NCBI GenBank assembly: GCA_937910825.1
Contig: CALEMO010000138.1
Coordinates: 1 to 16,026, forward strand
Direction of reading: 5' to 3'
From: an uncultured Solirubrobacterales bacterium
GTDB lineage: Bacteria; Actinomycetota; Thermoleophilia; Solirubrobacterales; 70-9
DNA: 16,026 nt
How positions within the stretch are numbered: position 1 is the stretch's first letter; every line of letters begins with the position of its first letter. This document shows positions 1 to 6,936 of the stretch, one piece after another. The notes beneath the pieces are model-generated. The model did not search any database and was not told the DNA's origin. It worked only from the letters and a program-made list of their open reading frames with translations. Position numbers and translations under genes: made by a program.

Positions 1-62
1 AGTCGCTCAAGCAGGCGGGAATCCTGATCCTGGGTTCGACCATGGTCATCTTCGGTCGCTGA
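1..62 (+). CDS. 3' end of an unidentified, probably membrane, protein gene (partial)
   Basis: The frame starting at base 3 is open from the window edge and closes with TGA at 60-62, giving the tail SLKQAGILILGSTMVIFGR. The run ILILGSTMVIF is hydrophobic enough to be the end of a last membrane helix. Nothing more of the gene is visible, so no function can be given. It lies directly against the sedolisin remnant that follows. With only 19 residues, a chance open frame cannot be excluded. Confidence 0.3.
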   Translation, partial: SLKQAGILILGSTMVIFGR

Positions 63-903
63 GGCAAGAGGCTCGACCCCGCCGATGCGCCAGGTCATCC
101 TGCTCGGCCTCAGACAACGCGGTGAACCGGGTCGCTTTGCGGGCGGTGTCAAACCCGTTTTCAGCCCGATACAGGCAGTTTCTGACGCCGGCCGGGTACC
201 GCAAGCACTTCTCCGGCACCCGGGCCCGACGCCGTCGTCTGCGTCGGTCCATCGCGTCCCGAAACGGAGTGAAGAAGCTCGAGCTTAATTCCAGCAGGAC
301 GATCGCAATGGTGGTCCTGACTGCGTCTGCCGGCCAGCGGCTCTTCTGTTCTGGCGGAACCGGTGTACCAGCCACGAAACCCTGCCTGCCGGCAGCGCTG
401 CGCGGGCTGCTCCGACGGCAGGGTGACTGGTGCTTTCACGCCGAACCAGCTCACCTCGGCCTACGAGGTCCAGGCCCTTCGCTCAAGAGGGCTTGACGGT
501 TCCGGCATCAGGGTCGCCACCCTGAGTTCACAAAAGATCGGGCCCTCCGGCCTGAAGACCTGGAGCAAGTGCTTCGACCAGCCGGCGCCGAAAGTCACGC
601 AGTTCGCGATGCCGGGCGCGGTACGCAATACGCAGACAGACCCGGAAGAAACGGTGTCGACGTCGAGGCGCTGGCCAGCCTCGCGCCGGGGCTCTCGCGG
701 ATCACCCCATCACTCCAGGCGAGCGGATCAAACCGTCTCGTACCCGACATCGCGTCGATGGCCTCGTTCATCCCTGGCCTCGCGACTTACCAAAAGGACG
801 GCGGTGGCTGGGGAGTCGGCGGTGGAACCAGCGCAGCAACTCTACTCACAGCGGCGATCGTCGCCTTGGTGATCCAGGGGGAGCGCAAGGCCGGCCGGCC
901 GGC
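62..903 (+). pseudogene. Decayed sedolisin (peptidase S53, kumamolisin-like) gene
   Basis: Family S53 enzymes are secreted acid serine-carboxyl peptidases with a pro-kumamolisin activation domain and a Glu/Asp/Ser catalytic set. Pieces of such a protein lie in order but in different frames. QVILLGLRQR (about 91-120, frame 1) and VSNPFSARYRQFLTPAGY (about 146-199, frame 2) are activation-domain motifs, followed by ASRNGVKKLELNSS. Then come GAFTPNQLTSAY and LDGSGIRVATLS (frame 3), the start of the catalytic domain. PEETV (frame 3) continues as DVEALASLAPG in frame 2. At 657-658 one codon has two bases instead of three; restoring one base gives the family motif E-T-V-L-D-V-E carrying the catalytic Glu and Asp. 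GGTSAAT, with the catalytic Ser, follows only about 57 residues after the Asp, where the family normally has well over 150, so a large internal piece is missing. The C-terminal end after AGRP is missing too, near a GGCC-repeat at about 889-903. No signal peptide is visible. It cannot give a working protease. Confidence 0.85.
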
Positions 904-925
904 TGATCCGACCGCCGCGGGGCGT

Positions 926-931
926 TATGGT
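926..931 (+). promoter_or_regulatory. Candidate -10 element (TATGGT), leaderless start
   Basis: TATGGT ends 6 nt before the ATG at 938, and no Shine-Dalgarno sequence is visible. A transcript directed by this element would begin at or next to the start codon. The spacing matches other candidate elements in this window. Confidence 0.45.
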
Positions 932-937
932 TGCTGC

Positions 938-1180
938 ATGTACGTATCTTTCGGTGGACCCATATTCCTGATCGCTGTTGGAGCAATCCTGCGCTACGCG
1001 ACTGACATCAACGTCGCCGGAGTGGACATGGATGTGATCGGCATGATCTTGATGATCGCCGGCGTCGCAACCCTGATCCTTTCTTTCATCGTGGCGATCG
1101 TCAATCGCAACGACCGCAAGCCCGGGCCGGGCCAGCCACCGGCTAATCGCCCGCCGCCGAATCGCCCGCCGCCCCGCTGA
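938..1180 (+). CDS. DUF6458-like small membrane protein
   Basis: An 80-residue protein with two predicted membrane helices, roughly residues 5-22 (FGGPIFLIAVGAILRYAT) and 32-55 (DVIGMILMIAGVATLILSFI), joined by a short loop NVAGVDMDV. This is the layout of the actinobacterial DUF6458 family (glycine-rich first helix, GVD-x(5-6)-G, second helix), whose role is unknown. The C-terminal tail is a basic, proline-rich cytoplasmic stretch with repeated NRPPP. The frame is open upstream into the S53 remnant, so a longer ORF exists. I place the start at ATG 938 because the family begins there and because TATGGT sits 6 nt upstream. It is followed 93 nt later by the polyamine-type lipoprotein gene. Confidence 0.75.
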   Translation: MYVSFGGPIFLIAVGAILRYATDINVAGVDMDVIGMILMIAGVATLILSFIVAIVNRNDRKPGPGQPPANRPPPNRPPPR

Positions 1181-1259
1181 ACGCCGGGCTCGACCCTGCA
1201 CACCTGAAGCTTCGGGCGCCCGGCGCAGGCGGTCACAATCTGCTCGGCGACCGTGGCGC

Positions 1260-1265
1260 TATGGT
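1260..1265 (+). promoter_or_regulatory. Candidate -10 element (TATGGT), leaderless start
   Basis: TATGGT ends 8 nt before ATG 1274 and repeats the hexamer seen before ATG 938. It favours ATG 1274 over the in-frame GTG at 1253, which would lie upstream of it. Confidence 0.45.
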
Positions 1266-1273
1266 TACTGGAC

Positions 1274-2431
1274 ATGAAATTAAGCTTGGAGAAGTCACGC
1301 AGGTCGCTAGTGGTCGCCGTCGCAGGACTGGCTGCCGTACTCACGATCGCCGCATGCGGCGGAGGTGGAGGCCTCGATGAGGGCTCCAATGCCGAAGATG
1401 TACCGACCGCAGCGGGCGGCACGGCCTCCGGCAACCTGAAGATCTCGAACTGGCCCCTTTACATCGATCGCAAGACGATCGGTGAGTTCGAGGACGCCAG
1501 CGGGCTGAAGGTCGATTACGTCGAAGACGTGAACGACAACAATGAATTCTTCGGCAAGGTCCAGCCCCTCTTCAGTCAGGGTGACGCCGGCGGGCGCAGC
1601 ATCGTGGTGGTCAGTGACTGGATGGCACGCAAGATGCACGACCTGGGCTACATCCAGAACCTCGATTCCAATGAGTTGACGACGGTTCGCGAAAACATGT
1701 TGCCGAGCCTGGAGGACCCATCTTTCGATCCCGGCCGTCAGTTCAGCGTTCCGTGGCAGTCGGGCATGACCGGCCTCGTCGTGCGCAAGGACCTTGCACC
1801 TGATGTGAAGTCGATCAACGACCTGTTCGATCCCAAGTACAAAGGTAAAGTCACCATGCTCACGGAGATGCGTGACACCGTGCCGGTCATGTTGATGGCT
1901 GAAGGCATCGACCCGGCAACGGCCACCAAAGAAGACTGGCTGGCGGTGATCGACAAGCTCGACCAGAATGTCAAGAATGGCCAGATCCGACAGTTCACCG
2001 GCAACAACTACCTCCAGGACCTGGCCAAAGGCAGCGTCGTCGCCGCCATCGGCTGGTCTGGTGACGCGGTCCAGGCCCAGATCGATAACCCAAACATCGA
2101 TTACGTACAGCCGACCGAAGGCTGCTCGCTCTGGTCAGACAACATGCTGATTCCTGTAGGCGCCCCGAATACGGCTGCCGCCTACGAATTCATGAATTAC
2201 GTCTACCAGAAGCCGGAGCAGGCGCAGATCACCGAGTGGGTCAATTACATAAGTCCGGTCAAGGGTGTCAAACAGATCCTCACCAAAAAGGATCCCGCGT
2301 TGGCGCAGAATGAGCTGATCTTCCCGTCAGCCGAGTACACGGCGAACTGCAGCACCCAGGATTCACCGCCTGGCAGTGATGAGGACGTCAAGGAAGTCGA
2401 ACAGGCTTTCCAGAACGTGCTGACCGGCTGA
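1274..2431 (+). CDS. Polyamine-type ABC transporter substrate-binding lipoprotein (PotD/PotF-like)
   Basis: A 385-residue exported lipoprotein. The N-terminus has a basic n-region (KLSLEKSRR), a hydrophobic core and the lipobox LTIAAC before a glycine run, so the mature protein should be lipid-anchored outside the cytoplasmic membrane. The mature part follows the spermidine/putrescine binding-protein pattern: NLKISNWPLYID at its start, then GLKVDYVEDVNDNNEFF, PWQSGMTGLVVRKD, DLFDPKYKGKVTML, WSGDAVQAQ and LWSDNMLIPVGAPN, the last being a very typical PotD hinge/ligand region. Two cysteines in the mature part (EGCSLW and ANCSTQ) could form a disulfide. An in-frame GTG at 1253 would add seven residues (MALWLLD) before the signal peptide; ATG 1274 is preferred. 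No potABC permease or ATPase genes lie nearby. A second binding protein of another class follows after 15 nt, suggesting cotranscription. Polyamine binding is inferred from the family; the ligand could be another cation or sugar-like solute. Confidence 0.88.
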   Translation: MKLSLEKSRRSLVVAVAGLAAVLTIAACGGGGGLDEGSNAEDVPTAAGGTASGNLKISNWPLYIDRKTIGEFEDASGLKVDYVEDVNDNNEFFGKVQPLFSQGDAGGRSIVVVSDWMARKMHDLGYIQNLDSNELTTVRENMLPSLEDPSFDPGRQFSVPWQSGMTGLVVRKDLAPDVKSINDLFDPKYKGKVTMLTEMRDTVPVMLMAEGIDPATATKEDWLAVIDKLDQNVKNGQIRQFTGNNYLQDLAKGSVVAAIGWSGDAVQAQIDNPNIDYVQPTEGCSLWSDNMLIPVGAPNTAAAYEFMNYVYQKPEQAQITEWVNYISPVKGVKQILTKKDPALAQNELIFPSAEYTANCSTQDSPPGSDEDVKEVEQAFQNVLTG

Positions 2432-2438
2432 AGAGGAG
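2432..2438 (+). promoter_or_regulatory. Ribosome binding site AGAGGAG for the TTG-start lipoprotein gene
   Basis: AGAGGAG directly follows the upstream stop codon and lies 8 nt before the TTG at 2447. It fixes TTG as the start and is one of only two strong Shine-Dalgarno sequences I see in the window. Confidence 0.8.
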
Positions 2439-2446
2439 AAAAGATT

Positions 2447-3607
2447 TTGTCCCGTCCGCTACGCCTTGTTTCAATCCTGCTTGCCGCAATCGCAATGCAG
2501 GCGGTTATCGCCTGTGGGTCCGACGATTCCGGAGAATCTGACTCCATCAAGATCGGCCTCGAAGGGCCACTGAGCGGCGACCAGTCGGCGGTCGGCCAGG
2601 GCATGCTCGAGGGTGCGCAGCTCGCGGCCGCGCAGCTCAACTCGGAGGGAGGCCTGCTGGGCAGGGACGTCGAGATCGTGGCGATCGACGACAAGGCCGA
2701 CCCGGATGCAGGTGTTTCGGCAGCGAACTCGGCGATCAAGTCCGGTCTGGACGGAGTAGTCGGGCCATACAACTCGGGTGTCGGAATCGAAACCCTTCCG
2801 ATCTACATCAAGGACGGCCTCGTGCCGATCCGGCTGACTTCAGATAACGCAACCGACAGCATGGGTTACACGCTCCAGCCGATGACCGATCAGATTGCGC
2901 CGGTGGCGAGCAAGGCGATGACTGACTGGCTCGATGCGAAGAAGGTGGCGATTGTCTACGACGAGACCGAGGACTACACGCTCGGTGTCGCCAAGGCGGT
3001 GAAGTCACAGCTCGAAAGCTCCGGCGTCGAGGTGGTCGCATATGACCCCCTCAAGCCGAACGCAAAGGACTACAGCAGTGAAGTCACAAAGCTCGGCGGC
3101 AGCGGCGCCGACGTCGTCTACGCGGCGGTCTACTTCCCCGAAGGCGCAAAGATCGCCCAGGAGATGCTGGCGCAGAACCTTGACGCCCAGTGCCTCGCCG
3201 ACTACGGCTCCTACGACACCGGATACGTGAGCGACGCCGGAATGAAGGCAGCGATGTCCTGCCCGGTAGTCGGAGTGCCAGCGCCCGGCGACTTCAAGGA
3301 TTCGGCGCAGTACGTGAAGGATTTCCAGGAAGACTTCGATGCTGCCCCCGGAACCTGGAGCCCCTACGCCTACGACTCGGTCAACTTCTTGGCCGAGGCT
3401 GTCAAGGAAACTGACGGATTCGATGCCGACAAGCTGAACAACCTGCTCTCCGGAGTGGACGGCTTCACCGGCTGGACCGGCACCGTGTCAATCGACGCCG
3501 ATACCGGCAACCGCGATCCGGCGACGGTGGTCGTCACCTCAGTCGACAAAAACGGTGAACTTCACGTCGACAAGGACTGGGCCGCCGCGGTAAACGCGCC
3601 TTACTGA
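2447..3607 (+). CDS. Branched-chain amino acid-type ABC transporter substrate-binding lipoprotein (LivK-like, Peripla_BP_6)
   Basis: A 386-residue lipoprotein starting at TTG with a strong ribosome binding site. The signal peptide MSRPLRLVSILLAAIAMQA ends in the lipobox VIAC. The mature part is a type I periplasmic-binding fold of the LivJ/LivK/UrtA group: IKIGLEGPLSGDQSAVGQGM near the N-terminus, AAAQLNSEGGLLGRDVEIVAIDDKADP, GVVGPYNSGVGIETLPIY, KKVAIVYDETEDYTLG, DYSSEVTKLGGSGADVVYA and SPYAYDSVNFLAEAV. Cysteines in AQCLADYG and AMSCPVVG may pair. It binds an amino acid or similar small amide or acid outside the cell for an ABC importer, but no livHMGF-type permease or ATPase genes are present here. 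It lies 15 nt after the polyamine-type lipoprotein gene and should be cotranscribed with it. The exact ligand cannot be read from the sequence. Confidence 0.88.
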   Translation: MSRPLRLVSILLAAIAMQAVIACGSDDSGESDSIKIGLEGPLSGDQSAVGQGMLEGAQLAAAQLNSEGGLLGRDVEIVAIDDKADPDAGVSAANSAIKSGLDGVVGPYNSGVGIETLPIYIKDGLVPIRLTSDNATDSMGYTLQPMTDQIAPVASKAMTDWLDAKKVAIVYDETEDYTLGVAKAVKSQLESSGVEVVAYDPLKPNAKDYSSEVTKLGGSGADVVYAAVYFPEGAKIAQEMLAQNLDAQCLADYGSYDTGYVSDAGMKAAMSCPVVGVPAPGDFKDSAQYVKDFQEDFDAAPGTWSPYAYDSVNFLAEAVKETDGFDADKLNNLLSGVDGFTGWTGTVSIDADTGNRDPATVVVTSVDKNGELHVDKDWAAAVNAPY

Positions 3608-3625
3608 TCCAAACCTGAAAAAGTT

Positions 3626-3657
3626 CCCTGACCCTCAGCCAGCGCCGGGGGTCAGGG
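3626..3657. terminator. Hairpin after the binding-protein pair
   Basis: CCCTGACCC (3626-3634) and GGGTCAGGG (3649-3657) form a perfect 9-bp stem with a 14-nt loop, 19 nt after the stop of the LivK-like gene. On the plus strand no T-run follows, so if it terminates this operon it is of the U-poor type. On the minus strand the stem is followed by AACTTTTTC, a better intrinsic-terminator shape, although no minus-strand gene reads into it. Confidence 0.55.
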
Positions 3658-3702
3658 TAGTCAGAGTGGGGTTGAAGGTCCGGGGGGCCGGTACCCGTCG
3701 AA

Positions 3703-3708
3703 TATAGT
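3703..3708 (+). promoter_or_regulatory. Candidate -10 element (TATAGT), leaderless start
   Basis: TATAGT, one base from the TATAAT consensus, ends 9 nt before ATG 3718. No ribosome binding site and no clear -35 hexamer at normal spacing are visible. Confidence 0.5.
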
Positions 3709-3717
3709 CACGCCCGG

Positions 3718-5307
3718 ATGAGCGAGAGCACTGCAACGAGCAGCACCGGGGAGATCGAGGCTCGCAGCCCCAGTAACGCGAAGGCCGTGCTGATAACGCT
3801 GATTCTGGTCGCCGCCGTGGCGAACCTGAACCTGGCTGTTGCCAACGTCGCGTTGCCGGACATCGGCAAGGACCTCGATGCCAGCCAGACCGGGCTTAAC
3901 CTGATCGCAGTCGGCTACTCGCTCGGCCTTGCCACATCGGTTCTCTACCTGGGAGCCCTGGGCGACCGTTACGGCCGCAAGATGATGCTGGTGCTCGGCA
4001 CCAGTCTGGCGATCCCGGCCAGCCTGGCGGCTGCGCTCGCACCCGACGTCAGCGTACTTTTCCTCGCCCGTCTCTTTGGCGGTATCGCGGCTGGCATGGC
4101 ATATCCGACCACCCTTGCCCTGATCACAGCGCTTTGGGCGGGGGCGGGCAGGACGAAGTCGATAGCCCTTTGGTCGGCGATCGGTGGAGCATTTTCTGCG
4201 CTGGGACCCCTCGTGTCCGGCGCCCTGCTTCAGAGTTTTGACTGGGGATCGGTTTTCCTGATCACCATCCCCCTTGCCCTGATCGCTCTGGTGATGGCGA
4301 TCAAGTTCATACCTTCCCACGTCAATGAAGGCAGCAAGCCGGTTGACAACCTCGGCGGCATCCTCTCCGTGCTGATGGTCGCCGGCATCATCCTCGCGAT
4401 CAACTTCGCCGTGGTGCCAAACGCCGGTGCAGCCGCGCTCGGGCTGGGCGTGATCGGCCTGGCCGCGATCATCGCTTTCCTGCTCCGGCAGCGCCGGGCG
4501 TCGAATCCGCTCTTTGACCTCAAGGTTGCCGGACGCCGGATCTTCTGGGTGGCAGCCATGGCCGGAATAATCGTCTTCGGATCGCTGATGGGCGCGATGT
4601 TCATCGGCCAGCAGTACCTGCAGAACGTGCTCGGTTATTCGACGATCGCGGCCGGTGCGGCGATCCTTCCCGCTGCCGTCCTGATGATCTTCGCCGCCCC
4701 GCGTTCGGCCAAGCTGATCGAATCACATGGGGCGCGCTTCACGTTGCTGCTCGGCTACTTTTTCTGCCTGCTCGGATTCCTTGCGATGCTGCTGCTCTGG
4801 GATGAAGGTGCTGCCTACTGGCGAATCGGCCTGGCCTATGCCCTGGTCGGTGCCGGTGTCGGCTTCGCGGGCACCCCGGCATCGCATTCGCTGACCGGGT
4901 CGGTGCCGGTACGGCGGGCCGGCATGGCGTCGGGCACCGCTGACCTTCAGCGGGACCTCGGCGGCGCAATCATGCAGTCGATCTTCGGTGTGCTGCTGAC
5001 CGCTGGCTATGCCGCATCGTTCGCCAGCCAGATCTCAGCCTCACCGGATTCGAACAAAGTCTCCCAGTCAGTTGAGAACGAGTTACAGAAATCATTCGGC
5101 AGCGCCGTCGATACCGCGTCCAGCTATCCCCAGTACAGCCAGCAGATCGTTGAAGCGGCCAAAGTCGCGTTCCTCAATGGCGCTGACGAGGCATACCTCG
5201 CCGGCATCGCGGCGATCCTGCTCGGCGCTGCGCTGGTTTTCTTCCTTTTCCCGAAGCGAGAACCGGAACAGACGCTGCTCGCTGAATACGCCGCCGAAGA
5301 CGACTGA
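3718..5307 (+). CDS. MFS transporter, DHA2 (EmrB/QacA-like) drug:proton antiporter type
   Basis: A 529-residue polytopic membrane protein with many hydrophobic helices, in keeping with the 14-helix DHA2 branch of the major facilitator superfamily. Visible hallmarks are NVALPDIGKDL after helix 1, the loop 2-3 motif A form GALGDRYGRKMMLVLG, ARLFGGIAAGMAYPTTLALI (helix 4), and SAIGGAFSALGPLVSGALL in helix 5, the antiporter motif C region. Late loops carry GYSTIAAGAAILP and RRAGMASGTADLQRDLGGA, both typical of DHA2 exporters. A soluble insertion of about 60 residues (ASPDSNKVSQ to QQIVEAAKVA) precedes the last helix, and the C-terminal tail is acidic. The predicted role is proton-driven export of toxic or amphipathic compounds; the substrate is unknown. 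It starts 110 nt after the lipoprotein pair, separated by a hairpin and its own candidate promoter, and converges on lldD with 38 nt between stops. Confidence 0.88.
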   Translation: MSESTATSSTGEIEARSPSNAKAVLITLILVAAVANLNLAVANVALPDIGKDLDASQTGLNLIAVGYSLGLATSVLYLGALGDRYGRKMMLVLGTSLAIPASLAAALAPDVSVLFLARLFGGIAAGMAYPTTLALITALWAGAGRTKSIALWSAIGGAFSALGPLVSGALLQSFDWGSVFLITIPLALIALVMAIKFIPSHVNEGSKPVDNLGGILSVLMVAGIILAINFAVVPNAGAAALGLGVIGLAAIIAFLLRQRRASNPLFDLKVAGRRIFWVAAMAGIIVFGSLMGAMFIGQQYLQNVLGYSTIAAGAAILPAAVLMIFAAPRSAKLIESHGARFTLLLGYFFCLLGFLAMLLLWDEGAAYWRIGLAYALVGAGVGFAGTPASHSLTGSVPVRRAGMASGTADLQRDLGGAIMQSIFGVLLTAGYAASFASQISASPDSNKVSQSVENELQKSFGSAVDTASSYPQYSQQIVEAAKVAFLNGADEAYLAGIAAILLGAALVFFLFPKREPEQTLLAEYAAEDD

Positions 5308-5308
5308 T

Positions 5309-5336
5309 CCGGGCGCAGGCGCCTGATACCGCCCGG
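5309..5336. terminator. Shared hairpin between convergent MFS and lldD genes
   Basis: CCGGGCG (5309-5315) pairs with CGCCCGG (5330-5336) around a 14-nt loop that itself contains the palindrome AGGCGCCT. It fills the 38-nt gap between the two convergent stop codons, a normal place for a bidirectional terminator. There is no T-run on either side. Confidence 0.45.
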
Positions 5337-5345
5337 CGGCTACGA

Positions 5346-6533
5346 TCAACGCGTAGCTGGTCCCTGGAAAAGCGCCGACGAATCCAGGTCGCCTACCGAG
5401 GTATATCCGGTCAGACCAAGGGCCGTATCGATATCGGCCCGCAGGAAATCGAGCATGGTGGCGACTCCGTTTTCGCCGTCGGCGGCCACCGCCCAGGCCC
5501 AGGCTCGGCCGACTATCACTGCCTTCGCTCCGAGCGACATCATCTTGACCACGTCGAGGCCGGTCCGCACCCCGCCATCGGCCAGAACCTCGACCTGGTC
5601 GCCAATCGCATCGACCACGCCGTTCAGGGCCATCGCGGTCGAGGGGACCGAATCAAGCTGACGCCCACCGTGGTTGGAAACCACAACTCCGTCGACGCCC
5701 GAATCGGCCGCTCGCAGCGCGTCTTCGGGGTCGAGGATCCCCTTGACCACGAGCTTGCCTTTCCAGTTCTCCCTTACCCAGGCGATGTCGTCCCAGGTGA
5801 CGCTCGGATCGAACTGGGAATCGACCCAGACCTTGAAATCCTGCGGACTGCTGCCGCCGGGCACCGCCTTGGCGAGGTTGCCGAAAGTAATCGGCTTGCC
5901 TTTGATCGGCACATCGGCGAGCCAGCGCGGATGGCTGATCAGGTCAAGTGTGCGTCGTAGCTTCGCCCAGGCGGAGACTTCGCCGACCAACGCGTTTCGG
6001 GTGTCGCGATGGCGGGCCCCCACCACCGGCAGGTCCAGGGTGAGCACCAGTACGGGAGCACCGACCGCCGTCGCCCGGGACATCAGGTCCTCGGCGCAGC
6101 TGCGATCACGCATCACGTAGAGCTGGAACCAGGGCGGAACATCCGTTGCTTCGGCGACTTCTTCGATCGCGCAGATCGAAACGGTCGATTCGATGAATGG
6201 CAGTCCTTTGTCTTCTGCAGCGCGGGCAGCCTGGACCTCGGCCCTTCGCGCGAACATGCCGGCCAGTCCCACCGGGCCGAGGATCACCGGCATCGACATT
6301 TCCTGGCCGAGCACCTCGACCGCCTGTTCCCGGACCGAGACGTCACGCATAACCAGCTGGCGCAGCAGGATGTCACCGAGGTCATCGACATTGGCCCGCA
6401 TCGTCGCCTCTTCATAGGCGCCGCCATCTATGTAGTCGAAGAGCTGACGCGGCAGGCGGCGGCGAGCAAGCTCACGGTAATCCGACACCGAAGCCGGAGC
6501 TACGCCGAGGGGCCGGTCAGGAGAGAAACGCAT
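5346..6533 (-). CDS. lldD: L-lactate dehydrogenase, FMN-dependent alpha-hydroxy acid oxidizing family (LldD)
   Basis: A 395-residue flavoprotein, the usual length for the family. It oxidises an alpha-hydroxy acid, most likely L-lactate to pyruvate, passing electrons to the respiratory chain at the membrane. Motifs in order: YIDGGAYEEATMRANVDDL near residue 33, MPVILGPVGLAGMFARRAEV, STVSICAIEEVAEA, PWFQLYVMRDR, LTLDLPVVGARHRDTRN, LVVKGILDPEDALRAADSG with the FMN-contacting Lys, then the signature VVSNHGGRQLDS with the catalytic His and substrate-binding Arg. The C-terminal FMN-phosphate site is LADGGVRTGLDVVKMM followed by LGAKAVIVGRAW. The spread of motifs matches the E. coli LldD branch better than the glycolate oxidase or mandelate branches, but related hydroxy acids remain possible. 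ATG 6533 is preceded by TAGGTT at 6 nt and no Shine-Dalgarno sequence. The divergent thioredoxin-fold gene starts only 28 nt away. Confidence 0.9.
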   Translation of the reverse strand: MRFSPDRPLGVAPASVSDYRELARRRLPRQLFDYIDGGAYEEATMRANVDDLGDILLRQLVMRDVSVREQAVEVLGQEMSMPVILGPVGLAGMFARRAEVQAARAAEDKGLPFIESTVSICAIEEVAEATDVPPWFQLYVMRDRSCAEDLMSRATAVGAPVLVLTLDLPVVGARHRDTRNALVGEVSAWAKLRRTLDLISHPRWLADVPIKGKPITFGNLAKAVPGGSSPQDFKVWVDSQFDPSVTWDDIAWVRENWKGKLVVKGILDPEDALRAADSGVDGVVVSNHGGRQLDSVPSTAMALNGVVDAIGDQVEVLADGGVRTGLDVVKMMSLGAKAVIVGRAWAWAVAADGENGVATMLDFLRADIDTALGLTGYTSVGDLDSSALFQGPATR

Positions 6534-6539
6534 CCCATG

Positions 6540-6545
6540 AACCTA
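6540..6545 (-). promoter_or_regulatory. Candidate -10 element (TAGGTT) for lldD
   Basis: On the minus strand TAGGTT ends 6 nt before the lldD ATG, the same geometry as at the other candidate leaderless starts. The 28-nt divergent gap leaves no room for a conventional leader. Confidence 0.4.
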
Positions 6546-6561
6546 GCCGAAACCCGGCCCG

Positions 6562-6936
6562 ATGGACGACGCTGCCAGAATCAAAGCGATGCCCGCTGAA
6601 ATCCAACTGTTCTGGTGGCAAGGCTGTCCTTCCTGGCAACGAGCCCTGTCGATGGTCCACCAAGAGATGGACCAGCAGGGCATAGGGCGGGAACGGCTCG
6701 AAGTGATTGAAATCAGGACCGAGGATGACGCCGTCCGTCTCGGCTTTCCCGGCTCACCGACCATCCTCGTAGGTGGCGAAGACATCCAGACGCCGGGCCC
6801 TGACCAGCCGGTCGGTCTCAGCTGCCGGGTTTACCTACGGCGTAACGGGCGCATCTCCCCCCTGCCCGATCCCGAAGAACTGCGGGACGCATTTGCGAAG
6901 ATTGGCGATGAACCAAAACGGACTGAAGATCGGTGA
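6562..6936 (+). CDS. Small thioredoxin-fold protein, DF-family (seleno)protein-like
   Basis: A 124-residue cytoplasmic protein. A beta-strand/turn EIQLFWWQGCPSWQRAL places a single Cys (residue 22) at the N-end of the first helix, as in the actinobacterial thioredoxin-like proteins with a GCPS motif. It is followed by ERLEVIEIRTEDDAVRLGF, the cis-proline motif GSPTILVGGEDI, and LSCRVYLRRNGRISPLP with a second Cys (88). The family's exact reaction is not known to me; a thiol redox or metal-handling role is inferred from the fold. The selenocysteine seen in some relatives is not present here. The start is uncertain: ATG 6562 gives the full ORF, while ATG 6589 (MPAEIQLFWW) gives the usual family N-terminus. 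Neither has a ribosome binding site. The 3' end overlaps by 29 nt the ATG of a broken redoxin gene, so the two were probably one operon. Confidence 0.78.
   Translation: MDDAARIKAMPAEIQLFWWQGCPSWQRALSMVHQEMDQQGIGRERLEVIEIRTEDDAVRLGFPGSPTILVGGEDIQTPGPDQPVGLSCRVYLRRNGRISPLPDPEELRDAFAKIGDEPKRTEDR

Noticed and set aside
46..375. A 109-codon minus-strand open frame at the left end
   Set aside because: It is antisense to recognisable S53 activation-domain pieces and has a run of Arg residues typical of shadow frames.
889..903. GGCCGGCC-type tandem tract, with a similar run at about 13869-13881
   Set aside because: It was considered as a recombination or attachment site. Both are short self-complementary GC runs that are common in GC-rich genomes, and no matching flanks were found; the first merely coincides with the end of S53 homology.
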